Source: Melanopsichium pennsylvanicum
Lineage: Eukaryota; Basidiomycota; Ustilaginomycetes; Ustilaginales
Length of the DNA: 19,532 bases
NCBI GenBank assembly: GCA_900208305.1
Contig: OAPG01000057.1
Span: 1 to 19,532, forward strand
Reading direction: 5' to 3'
The notes under the pieces were generated by a model, which did no database searches, was not told where the DNA came from, and saw only the letters and a program-made list of their open reading frames with translations. This document shows, in pieces, positions 1 to 7,540 of this stretch; the stretch's first letter is position 1; every line of letters starts with the position of its first letter. Made by a program: the position numbers and the translations under genes.

Positions 1-225
1 TGTGTTTTGTGTTTAGTGTTTTCATGGTTAATTATGAATATCTATTATAATTAGTTGTCAAATTAAACTTATTTATAATAAAACGCCCGAAGGATGTTTA
101 TTGTATGCAGATATAAAATAACAGTATTAAATCTCTTCTTTTTTTTTCTCCGTAAAAAATAGCCGCTAACAAAAAAGAAGGCGTAGGCGAAGATTTTAGT
201 CAAAATAAAATGGATTTGTGTGTAC

Positions 226-310
226 GGACGCGGGGAGATTCGAACTCCCGGTTCTCGGTAAGAACTCCTAGACTCAAGCCAGGTACATTAAACCACTCTG
301 TCACACGTCC
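226..310 (-). tRNA. trnS(uga): tRNA-Ser(UGA), left copy
   Basis: It folds as a class II tRNA of 85 nt: acceptor GGACGTG pairs with CGCGTCC, the anticodon stem is CCTGG/CTAGG with loop CTTGAGT (anticodon TGA), the variable arm is TTCT/AGAA, and the T loop is TTCGAAT. It decodes UCN serine codons. A GC cluster lies just beyond its 5' end at 326-336. Confidence 0.93.
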
Positions 311-325
311 TTTCAATTAATTTTT

Positions 326-336
326 CGCTTGCGCGG
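326..336. repeat. GC cluster, left (shortened copy)
   Basis: The motif CGCTTGCGCGG is the reverse of the family CCGCGCGCAAGCG, with one GC dinucleotide fewer than its partner at 13699-13711. A GC dinucleotide difference between otherwise matching arms shows either instability of these clusters or sequencing error in them. Confidence 0.7.
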
Positions 337-1362
337 ATTTATTTCATATATAGAATAAACATTTTCGTAGCGTTTACTTTTTATGCTGGCGTTAATAAAA
401 AATAGACTGAAAGAAACTATTTTTGTTATTTCACTATGATATATATATATCTCCTATATATATAATTATTTATATAGAATCGGTAAGCGTAATTTTAAAA
501 AGAAAACATACCGGTCTTTTTTTGTGTTTTCGTATTCTAATTTTCTTGCCTTATTAAGTAATCAAAATTTTATTATCTAGGAATATAATAAATAAATACC
601 AGCTATTATATAGTAAAATTAACGGAGAAGACATCTATAAATTTTCATTTTATGCTAACTTATTTAGGGATCGGACCTATGCATTAATTTGTATTAAAAG
701 ATCTACTATAATTAATTTCATTTTATATATATAATATTTATATATATAATTAGTATTGTAATAGTACCGGTCCTTTAAAATGCGTTCGAAAAAGAAAAAG
801 TTTCTTTTATATCTGAAGAAAGTAGGTGTGCTGCAGTTATAAAAATCTGATATTATAGTAGTGTCCTCTATTTGTATATATACTCTTACTAATCTTACTA
901 GATTTTGAATAATACAAATACTATGGCCTATTCAATTTCAATTAAACAAGCGTCAACAGATAAAATTTATAAGGTATGCGAAAAATGTAAATACAATTTT
1001 ATAACGATGTAATATTGTAATTATTAAATTGTTTGAAGTAAACATTTAATATATACATAAGAAATTTTCATTGAATTACTAACTTTAGTACGTTGCGTCT
1101 ATAAATATAATATGTATAGTCTATATATATTATATAGTAATTTAAAGGTATATTATTGATATATGAAAAAGAATTCTTTTAATATAGATATATAACCTAT
1201 ATAGATTTATATATGTAGAAAATATATCGCACAATAAAAATCTATGATTTTTTATAGGGCGTATTACTTATAATCCTATTTAATCGGCCGGGCCTATAAA
1301 ATAGGTAATGAGAGCATTAACGCTGTAATCAAAAAGGAATATAAAGATTATAAATAATATGA

Positions 1363-1376
1363 CCGCGCGCAAGCGC
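1363..1376. repeat. GC cluster upstream of cox3 (left)
   Basis: The 14-bp CCGCGCGCAAGCGC folds as a GCGC stem closed by a GCAA (GNRA-type) loop. It lies 37 nt before the cox3 start, inside the likely 5' leader. It is the type copy of the family. Confidence 0.8.
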
Positions 1377-1413
1377 AAAATTAACATCCTTTTATAATAT
1401 ATACAAATTAACA

Positions 1414-2250
1414 ATGAACACACAAAACACAACACTATCACGAACACAATTTCAATTTCAGCCATTCCATCTAGTTACACCTAGTCCATGGCCACTACTA
1501 ACATCATTTGGACTTCTAATTCCAACTTCAGCAGCAGTAATGTACTTTAACGGTTACGCTAACCCTCTTGGAGGTTCAGGAGCTCTACTAGTTGGAATCG
1601 GGCTAGCAACAACAGTTGCAGCTATGACTCTATGGTTCCGAGATGTAGTAGCAGAAGGAACATTCCTTGGAGATCATACAATCCTAGTACAAAAAGGAAT
1701 TACTATGGGTGTTGCTCTATTTATTATCTCAGAGGTATTCTTCTTTATCTCAGTGTTCTGGGCATTCTTCCACTCAAGTCTATCACCAACAGTAGAACTA
1801 GGAGCTCAATGGCCACCAGTTGGTATCGCTACAATTAATGCATTCGAGCTACCACTACTAAATACTATTCTACTACTATCATCAGGAGCTACTGTTACAT
1901 ATGCACACCACTCTGTAATTGAAGGTAACCGACGAGGTGCTATCCTAGGAACACTAATGACACTAATCTTTGCTGTTCTATTTACAATCTGTCAAGGTAT
2001 CGAGTATGTAAATGCTGGATTTACAATTGCTGATGGTGTATTTGGATCAACATTCTTCTTTTCAACTGGATTCCATGGTGTACATGTAATTATTGGTACT
2101 GCCTTTATCGCAGTAGCATTCTTCCGAATGCTAAGTTACCATCTAACAGACCACCACCACCTAGGATTTGAAGCATCAATCCTATACTGGCACTTTGTTG
2201 ATGTTGTTTGGCTATTCCTATTCATCTCAGTATACTGGTGGGGAAGCTAA
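1414..2250 (+). CDS. cox3: Cytochrome c oxidase subunit III (left copy)
   Basis: This is a core membrane subunit of respiratory complex IV in the inner mitochondrial membrane; it stabilises the subunit I catalytic core. The frame encodes 278 aa, near the usual 260-280. Family blocks are present: HLVTPSPWPLLTS at the N-terminus, WFRDVVAEGTFLGDHT near residues 74-89, VFWAFFHSSLSP near 114-125, GFHGVHVIIGT near 219-229, and WHFVDVVWLFLFISVYWWG at the C-terminus, with about seven membrane segments. Leucine is written almost entirely as CTN and arginine as CGA; I saw no in-frame TTA, AGA or TGA. There is no intron. The ATG follows a leader containing a GC cluster. The copy at 11782-12618 encodes an identical protein. 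Confidence 0.98.
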   Translation: MNTQNTTLSRTQFQFQPFHLVTPSPWPLLTSFGLLIPTSAAVMYFNGYANPLGGSGALLVGIGLATTVAAMTLWFRDVVAEGTFLGDHTILVQKGITMGVALFIISEVFFFISVFWAFFHSSLSPTVELGAQWPPVGIATINAFELPLLNTILLLSSGATVTYAHHSVIEGNRRGAILGTLMTLIFAVLFTICQGIEYVNAGFTIADGVFGSTFFFSTGFHGVHVIIGTAFIAVAFFRMLSYHLTDHHHLGFEASILYWHFVDVVWLFLFISVYWWGS

Positions 2251-2311
2251 TATAGAGAAATCTACGGTGAATCGAATCGAATATTTGTCCCCCCTACTAA
2301 AATATGTGATT

Positions 2312-2331
2312 GCGCCTATAAAAAATAGAAT
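2312..2331. repeat. Dispersed GCGCC-ATAAAA-TAGAA element (left)
   Basis: GCGCC followed by TATAAAAAATAGAAT is one member of a second dispersed family (compare 2399, 15595, 16141, 18175, 18376, 19522). It abuts the hexanucleotide tract at 2328. A mirror copy lies in the right arm. Confidence 0.6.
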
Positions 2332-2357
2332 ATGAATATGAATATGAATATGAATAT
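2328..2357. repeat. (GAATAT)5 microsatellite (left)
   Basis: Five perfect GAATAT units lie 78 bases after the cox3 stop. The mirror tract has the same length in the right arm. It is one of four hexanucleotide tracts of different sequence in the window. Confidence 0.95.
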
Positions 2358-2398
2358 TTTTGCCGAATGTTCGGTCAACTAAATTTAACTAGTTAAAT

Positions 2399-2433
2399 GC
2401 GCCAATAAAAATAGAAGATTTTATAGGTGCGGG
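2399..2433. repeat. Hairpin element with GCGCC / GGTGCGGG tips (left)
   Basis: Two arms, GCGCCAATAAAAATAGAA and TTTTATAGGTGCGGG, form an imperfect inverted repeat with G+C tips and an A+T stem. It is a fuller member of the family noted at 2312. A small perfect hairpin CCGAA-TG-TTCGG sits just upstream at 2363-2374. Confidence 0.6.
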
Positions 2434-2540
2434 AAAGATTTTTATAACTATAAATCGCGGGAAAGGACATCTAATACGAAAAATGAATATTTATAATAGT
2501 GCTAGATACTTTTATTATATAAGAATAGAAAATACTTAAA

Positions 2541-2611
2541 TTGTCCTTAATTCAACGGTTAGAATGTGTTTCCGATAAAGACATTATAGAGGTTCGATTC
2601 CTCTAGGACAA
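2541..2611 (+). tRNA. trnI(gau): tRNA-Ile(GAU)-like, left copy
   Basis: The 71-nt cloverleaf has acceptor TTGTCCT/AGGACAA, D stem ATTC/GAAT, anticodon stem TGTTT/AGACA, loop CCGATAA, and T arm AGAGG-TTCGATT-CCTCT. Position 34-36 reads GAT, so isoleucine is the natural call. Position 33 is C instead of the near-universal U, and both arms show the same base. The identity is less secure than the fold. Confidence 0.7.
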
Positions 2612-3251
2612 AATACAAAATTAAAGGAGCCTGTTTAAATTTCTTCTAATAAAAAAAGGATAAAAAAGAAAGCCGTAGGCGAATATTTTAAAATAAAATA
2701 AAAGAAAATAAAATATAGTCCGCGGCCTCTTATTAACTTAACTATAAAAAAAGAAAAAGAACAGAACTGAACTGAACAGAACTGTAATAATAAAAAATGC
2801 TTAACATAATTATCATTATTTTACTTTTATATAAGTGTAAAAAATGAAATTCATTTTGTTTTTTAATTGAATGATTTATATAGGTGTTGAGATAATTGAA
2901 TCTTATCAATGATATAAGCCTTAAAAATAGTAATTTATATAAGAGCTATAAAATATTCTATTCTAAAAAATAGAATGACTAAAATTAGTGGAAATAGTAA
3001 TATACCATAGAGTCGTGTATATTTACAGAACAGTATGGATAAAAATTCATAGAATATAATAGAAGTGTTCTACTTCTTTATCTATTCTAAATTAAAAATA
3101 TTGAATATCTTAGTAAGATATAGTACATTAAAAGAAAGGATAAGTAAATAACAATAAGATGGAATAGAAAAATCCTTATCATAATATAAATAAAATAGGA
3201 TAAAAATATTTTAACTATATTAAATGAAAGGTAAAAAAAAGAAAAAAGTTA
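2612..3251. other. Spacer between tRNA-Ile and cob (left)
   Basis: No gene is seen. It contains a GCCGTAGGCGAA hairpin motif near 2671-2682, a run of GAACT/GAACA pentamers near 2759-2782, and A+T-rich sequence with several short direct repeats. ATATAAGTG near 2830 resembles the yeast mitochondrial promoter nonamer but is too short to support a call. It presumably includes the cob leader. Confidence 0.55.
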
Positions 3252-3775
3252 ATGCGACTACTTAAATCACATCCTATTCTAGTCTAGTTAATAGTTACCT
3301 AGTTGATAGTCCACAACCTTCGAATATTTCTTACATGTGGAACTTTGGATCACTACTAGGAACTTGTCTAGTAATCCAAATTCTTACAGGAGTATTTCTA
3401 GCTATGCATTATACACCATCAGTTGATCTAGCATTTATTAGTGTTGAGCATACTTTTTTAAAAGTCCTATTGATGTGCTCATTAAACTTCGCTATATGCT
3501 GGAAAGCCTATTAAGCCATATAGTACTAATTTATAAAAAGAAGTAAAAATCTAAAGGATCATAAGGGACAATCAGCAGGAAACCAAATCTTAAATTTAAG
3601 AAAGTAGGATCCTCAGAGACTACACGCGAGGCTTTTATTAATTTATAAATAAACTTAGATTATTAAAAATAAAAAAGAAAATAAATTGTTGATATAATAA
3701 AAGATAATATAGTCCAAGGCAACGATCTCACAGCTTAGCGTGTCAAGTATCGTGCTTTAACTATATAAAAAAGAG

Positions 3776-4922
3776 ATTAAAACTTTTACTAAAGAAGAAT
3801 TCAAACAGTGGCTAGTTGGATTTATTGATGCGCCCGTAAATTTTTAAGTTTTTATGGATCGTAAGTATCTACGTGTTATGTTCCGAATTAACCTACATAT
3901 TGATGATATTGAAATTCTTTATAAAATTAAAGAGTTTATAGGTGTAGGTAAAGTAATTATTAATAAAAATAGTGCTGTATATGTTATTAATAATACTGCT
4001 GATTTTATTAATATACTATTTCCTATTCTAGATCAATATAAGCTACTAACTACAAAATATCTCGATTATCTATATTTTTGTAAAGTAGTTAAAAAGCTAG
4101 TAATTAATAAAAGTTCTGTATTTATAGGATCGGATCTAACATGGCTAAAAACCAGTATTAAAAATATGAATACAGGTCGACAGTCTATTAATTATGAACT
4201 AATTCCAAATACACTAATAACACTATTTTTGTTTATTGGTTAGTTCCTTACTTTAAAATTGTACAAAATGTCCGAAATACACATGTTCTAGCTTCAATCT
4301 CTAAATTTTATAATTTCACTATCAACTGAATTTCAATTTAGTCAATTTTCTGTATCACTAAAATAAAATAGAATAAAAATACTAATGTACTAGTTATTTA
4401 ATATAATAATATTGATTCTCTTCATGATATTCTAGCACATCTTCTTATTCAATTTCCATTCCAAACACGAAAAGGAACTGATTTTATTATTGGTGTATTG
4501 TACTATATATACATAAATTTGGTTATATTTATCTAACAGAAGGACGTAAACTAGCAGTAGCTATTGCTTATTTTGTTAATAAATCATGATATAGTACAGC
4601 AATTAAATAAGTTAATACACCTAATATTGATATTGCACTGTTTGATACTTCTCTACCTGTAACACTAACTCCAAAAATGACTCATCTAGAGCTATCACAA
4701 AATTTGAATTTGAATTTGAATTTGAATTTTGCTAAAACTTATAAAACACGAAATGTTTGGGTTTATGATTATAATGTGCTAGTAAAAGGTAGTCTTTTTA
4801 CGAGTAATGCGGAAGCTGCCGCTAGTGTTGGGCTAAATGGTACAACTCGAATTGTAGCACGATATCTTGATACTGGTAAATCCTATCAAGAACGATATGA
4901 ATTTACAACAAAAGCTAAGTAA
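3776..4922 (+). pseudogene. Decayed LAGLIDADG homing endonuclease in cob-i1 (left)
   Basis: The frame opens with [16 protein letters not shown], the first LAGLIDADG helix. The catalytic D/E-G that should follow is replaced by Pro-Val (GCGCCCGTA), and an in-frame TAA stands at 3845-3847. The next 129 codons (3854-4243) continue the fold. The second helix region (about 4200-4260) is lost to a TAG and frame breaks, and more stops and frame changes occur between 4260 and 4670. The final piece, 4677-4922, keeps a clean frame ending in a modular DNA-binding segment (VWVYDYN ... [12 protein letters not shown] ... [10 protein letters not shown]), like the C-terminal modules of intron endonucleases. 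It encodes no working nuclease as written. Confidence 0.82.
4701..4730. repeat. (AATTTG)n microsatellite inside the cob-i1 endonuclease remnant (left)
   Basis: Four perfect AATTTG units plus a partial one encode an Asn-Leu run (NLNLNLNLN) in the C-terminal remnant. Being a multiple of three, it does not break the frame. Confidence 0.9.
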
Positions 4923-5300
4923 ATATTATTTTATAAAATATTTGATTTTAGCGCGCAAATTTCTGTGAGTATCTTTCTTTGATTATGCGAGATGTTAACT
5001 ATGGATGGCTAATTCGATACCTACACGCTAATACAGCATCCTTTTTCTTTATCTTTGTATATCTTCACATTGGACGAGGACTATACTATGGATCATACAA
5101 AATCACCACGAACACTACTATGGTCAATTGGAGTTATTATTCTAGTTCTAATGATGGCTATTGCTTTCCTTGGTTTTATTGGCCAAAAATGGATGTGTTT
5201 TTATAATATCGATATAACTAATATTCAATATCTTTCTATTCCTACTCTTCTTATTCCTAGTTCACGTCTACAATCTATTCTTGATAAACAGAATATTAAA

Positions 5301-5314
5301 CCGCGCATAGCGCC
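5301..5314. repeat. GC cluster in the GIY-YIG frame, site 1 (left)
   Basis: CCGCGCATAGCGCC (GCGC-ATA-GCGC hairpin) lies between NIK and LLFENLTN. The distance between the two in-frame codons is 13 nt, a +1 shift. Reverse-complemented, the cluster at 5666-5679 differs from it at only two bases. Confidence 0.88.
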
Positions 5315-5665
5315 TTCTATTTGAAAATCTTACTAATCCTGATACAAAAAAGATTGCTTATCAATCTCTTAAATCTTTCTCAGGTATTTATATGATTATT
5401 AATCTAGTAACAGGGGAATATTATGTAGGTAGTGCTGTTACAGGTAATCTTTATATGCGTTTCCATAAGCATCTATTCTCTTTTACAGGAAATAAACGAG
5501 TTGCTAATGCTGTAAACAAATATGGACTATCTCAATTTGCATTTCTAGTACTAGAAATTGTACCACAAGAAAATAAAATGGATAGTACACTTCTTCTTAA
5601 TCGAGAAGATTATTATCTACAGACTCTGAAACCACAATACAATATTGCACCTCTTGCTAGTAATA

Positions 5666-5679
5666 GGCGCTGCGCGCGG
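5666..5679. repeat. GC cluster in the GIY-YIG frame, site 2 (left)
   Basis: GGCGCTGCGCGCGG is the opposite orientation of the element at 5301. It separates PLASN from GWKHSEES and again leaves 13 nt between the two conserved frames, a +1 shift. Confidence 0.88.
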
Positions 5680-6484
5680 ATGGAAACATTCCGAAGAGTC
5701 TCTAGCTAAAATGCGTGATAATTATTCTGAAGAACGACGAGAACGAGTTGGAAATATTAACAAAGGAAAAACACTTTCTCAAGAAACACGTGAACTTATT
5801 CGTAAAGCAGCACTACTTCGATAACCTATGTCTATTGAATCACGAATGAAATGTTCCACTAATATGCGACCTGTTACTATTATAAATCTTGATGGTTCTA
5901 ATCCTATTCATTTTATAAGCATTAAGGAAGCAAGTATTGCGATTTCATGTGCTGAAAAGACTATTCAACGTGCTCTAAATGGGGCCGGTGTTATTAAGAA
6001 TAAATTTCTTGTTAAAAACAACTAAAGATACTATTGAATAATTAGTTATATTAATATACTGCAAAGTTTAATATAAAAATACATTTATAGTCCTATTGTT
6101 TTCCCCTTTTTAATCTGTATAGAGAATAGGGTTAATAATGATAGAATACCTCGACGGGGGTATTGGAGATAGTAATTATAATATTATCTTTGGCAATGCG
6201 AGTGAAAACGGTCAACGGAAGTTATCACCTTTCAAGACCGTCGGTTGTATACACGATCGCTACAGACTGGGTCACTTGTGGGTGCCTGAAATGGTGCTTA
6301 ATGTACAGTCGGACATCTAAAGTAAAGACAAAATCTGTACTACTTTTCAAGGCCTAAAATGATATAAATAATAGTAATATGATTATTTATTGATTAGGTA
6401 CAACTATTATTTACTGTGATAATATATAGTAAATAGATAGAGATGTTGTATGTTCTGCCTTACGGACAAATGAGTCTATGGGGT

Positions 6485-6938
6485 AAAATTTATTGCCCCA
6501 CATGCATTAATAATAGTTATATTATCTTCGGATCCTTTATCTTCATTACTGTTTATCTTAGCGATAATCTTATAGCAAAACGACTACCAGCTACATCTCG
6601 AGTTGGAGCACATAATATGGATATTCTATCTATTATTTTTGGTTCTCTTCTGGGAGATAGTCACGCTGAACGGCGTGCTATAGGTAATGGTACTCGTATT
6701 AGTTTTTCTCAAGAAGCTATTCATAAAGAATATCTTCTTTGGCTTCACAATCTTATTTCTAATCTAGGGTATAGTACCCTAATCTACCAAAAATTCAAAC
6801 TCGACTAGGTCTAGGTGGTAAACTTCGATATGTCATTCGGTTTCACACTTTTACTTATAGCAGTATAAATTGGATTCATGATCTTTGGTATGTAAATGGT
6901 GTTAAATGCGTTCCAAAAAATATTGGAGAGTTCTAACA
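6485..6938 (+). mobile_element. Group I intron cob-i3 at nt 429, truncated, with LAGLIDADG frame (left)
   Basis: The intron follows SLWG (codon 143; GGT|AAAA). Its reading frame is fused to exon 3 and shows SRVGAHNMDILSIIFGSLLG and DSHAERR, the first LAGLIDADG helix of the family that includes many cob and cox1 intron endonucleases, then GTRISFSQEAIHKEYLLWLH. A base lost near 6776 (GTACCC against GTACACC in the other arm) shifts the frame, and another is lost near 6931. The second helix, the intron core and the 3' splice site are missing at the palindrome centre. Confidence 0.82.
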
Positions 6939-7084
6939 CCTCTTGCCCTCGCTATCCGAGTCGGTAAAGGACTTAAGAATATCGACTACGTGTACTAGCC
7001 AATAACGGTACCAGCCTGATTTAGAAGGAACCGTTCCGATGAGGACGCCGCGTTGGAGTCCCGGCGCGTAGAAGATCGACGATA
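6939..7084. other. Asymmetric centre of the palindrome
   Basis: About 146 bp separate the two arms. By eye the stretch is roughly half G+C, far above its A+T-rich surroundings, and it contains no recognisable gene. The first ~60 bases still read on the plus strand as the LAGLIDADG endonuclease of cob intron 3 (LTPLALAI then RVGKGLK), with the W-x-M-D-D-G stretch usual in this family missing between the two parts. The side joined to the right arm shows no such homology. Real sequence that degrades into noise at a turn-round point is what a fold-back read would give; a genuine short hairpin loop is the alternative. Confidence 0.7.
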
Positions 7085-7540
7085 TGTTAGAAACTCTCCA
7101 ATATTTTTTGGAACGCATTTAACACCATTTACATACCAAAGATCATGAATCCAATTTATACTGCTATAAGTAAAAGTGTGAAACCGAATGACATATCGAA
7201 GTTTACCACCTAGACCTAGTCGAGTTTGAATTTTTGGTAGATTAGGTGTACTATACCCTAGATTAGAAATAAGATTGTGAAGCCAAAGAAGATATTCTTT
7301 ATGAATAGCTTCTTGAGAAAAACTAATACGAGTACCATTACCTATAGCACGCCGTTCAGCGTGACTATCTCCCAGAAGAGAACCAAAAATAATAGATAGA
7401 ATATCCATATTATGTGCTCCAACTCGAGATGTAGCTGGTAGTCGTTTTGCTATAAGATTATCGCTAAGATAAACAGTAATGAAGATAAAGGATCCGAAGA
7501 TAATATAACTATTATTAATGCATGTGGGGCAATAAATTTT
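6995..7540 (-). pseudogene. LAGLIDADG endonuclease of cob-i3, cut at the palindrome centre (right)
   Basis: This copy reads continuously from exon 3 through the first LAGLIDADG helix (ILSIIFGSLLGDSHAE), RLGLGGKLRYVIRFHTFTYS, NWIHDLWYVNGVK and NIGEFLT. Homology stops at 7085; the remaining residues come from the centre and match nothing expected. The second helix, which would follow LTPLALAI, is missing. The protein would normally promote spread or splicing of its intron. It is truncated here, whether naturally or by assembly. Confidence 0.8.
7085..7540 (-). mobile_element. Group I intron cob-i3, truncated (right)
   Basis: The intron begins after exon 3 (7541-7576). Only its 5' part, filled by the LAGLIDADG frame, is present before the palindrome centre. 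No group I core is visible in the retained part, so the class is inferred from the insertion site after SLWG and the endonuclease type. Confidence 0.75.

Larger units (their letters stand above)
311..1413. other. A+T-rich intergenic spacer upstream of cox3 (left)
   Basis: I find no gene here. It contains long runs of alternating AT, two GC clusters (326-336 and 1363-1376), ACCGGTC-type motifs near 510 and 766, and a G+C palindrome followed by an AT inverted repeat near 1284-1306 (cggccgggcc then tataaaatagg). A 30-codon ATG frame at 923-1012 has no recognisable content. The spacer probably holds the cox3 5' leader and possibly a promoter, but I cannot identify one. Confidence 0.6.
3452..4981 (+). 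mobile_element. Group I intron cob-i1 at nt 201 (left)
   Basis: The intron begins after SVEH (codon 67) and ends in G before IMRDV. The conserved core lies near its 5' end: CTTCGCTATATGCTGGAAA near 3488-3506, AATCAGCAGGAAACC near 3570-3584, CCTCAGAGACTACACG at 3611-3626 and AAGATAATATAGTCC at 3701-3715, matching the P, Q, R and S elements. A hairpin near 3721-3758 probably forms the P9 region. The decayed endonuclease frame follows the core. The length is 1530 nt, against 1538 nt in the other arm. Confidence 0.88.
5175..6025 (+). pseudogene. GIY-YIG homing endonuclease of cob-i2, broken by GC clusters (left)
   Basis: The frame continues from exon 2 ([15 protein letters not shown]...), then reaches [10 protein letters not shown], where a GC cluster shifts it. 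It resumes as [19 protein letters not shown] and the nuclease signature [18 protein letters not shown] (GIY ... YVG), with catalytic-type Arg in NLYMRFHKH and E in [10 protein letters not shown]. After PLASN a second GC cluster shifts it again. It resumes as [15 protein letters not shown] and [21 protein letters not shown], the usual DNA-binding linker modules. A TAA at 5822-5824 then precedes a NUMOD-like tail (5828-6025: [21 protein letters not shown] ... [10 protein letters not shown]). Apart from these three lesions the protein is well conserved. Confidence 0.88.
5175..6448 (+). mobile_element. Group I intron cob-i2 at nt 393 (left)
   Basis: The intron follows AFLG (codon 131, ending in U) and ends in G before TATGTTCTG. 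It is 1274 nt in both arms. The core is near the 3' end: GATCGCTACAGACTGGGTCAC at 6255-6275 and CTTAATGTACAGTCGGACA at 6297-6315 match the R and S elements, with Q-like GACCGTCGG just upstream. The endonuclease frame starts in frame with exon 2 and occupies the 5' two thirds. Confidence 0.9.
3252..6484 (+). pseudogene. cob: Apocytochrome b, 5' part, frameshifted (left copy)
   Basis: Cytochrome b is the haem-bearing core of respiratory complex III. Only codons 1-143 of about 385 are present. Exon 1 is 3252-3451, exon 2 is 4982-5174, and exon 3 is 6449-6484 (12 codons, [12 protein letters not shown]). Splice points follow codons 67, 131 and 143; each 5' site follows a U and each intron ends in G, as group I introns require. 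The exons give [41 protein letters not shown] and AFLG/YVLPYGQ, all typical. This copy has a one-base loss in exon 1 (near 3281-3285) and a one-base gain in exon 2 (the AAAA run near 5099), so it is untranslatable as written. The downstream exons are absent because the palindrome centre intervenes. Confidence 0.92.
1..6938. repeat. Left arm of a ~7-kb inverted repeat
   Basis: The arm reads as the reverse complement of 7085-14037: position 1 pairs with 14037 and position 6938 with 7085. It carries tRNA-Ser, cox3, tRNA-Ile and the 5' part of cob. Differences from the other arm are mostly one- or two-base indels in homopolymers, AT repeats or GC clusters, and the right arm is about 15 bases longer. 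cox3 is the same length with an identical protein in both arms. In this arm cob exon 1 lacks a G, exon 2 has an extra A, and the intron-3 reading frame has lost bases. The arm reaches the window edge, so its outer end may lie further out. Confidence 0.95.

Noticed and set aside
923..1012. 30-codon ATG frame with a C-x-x-C
   Set aside because: Too short, no match to atp8 or other small mitochondrial proteins, and no supporting context.
1280..1465. 61-codon minus-strand frame over the cox3 start (mirror at 12567-12752)
   Set aside because: Antisense to cox3 and its leader, with no family features; hydrophobicity comes from A+T composition.
1632..1838. 68-codon plus-strand frame inside cox3
   Set aside because: Out-of-frame shadow of cox3.
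2828..2838. ATATAAGTG, resembling the yeast mitochondrial promoter
   Set aside because: A near match to a 9-base A+T motif is expected by chance here, and the lineage is not shown to use that promoter.
6138..6357. Two overlapping 60-64-codon frames in cob-i2
   Set aside because: They lie over the conserved group I core, where the RNA structure, not a protein, explains conservation.
6933..7118. 61-codon minus-strand frame across the palindrome centre
   Set aside because: It arises from the suspect high-G+C centre and has no family content.
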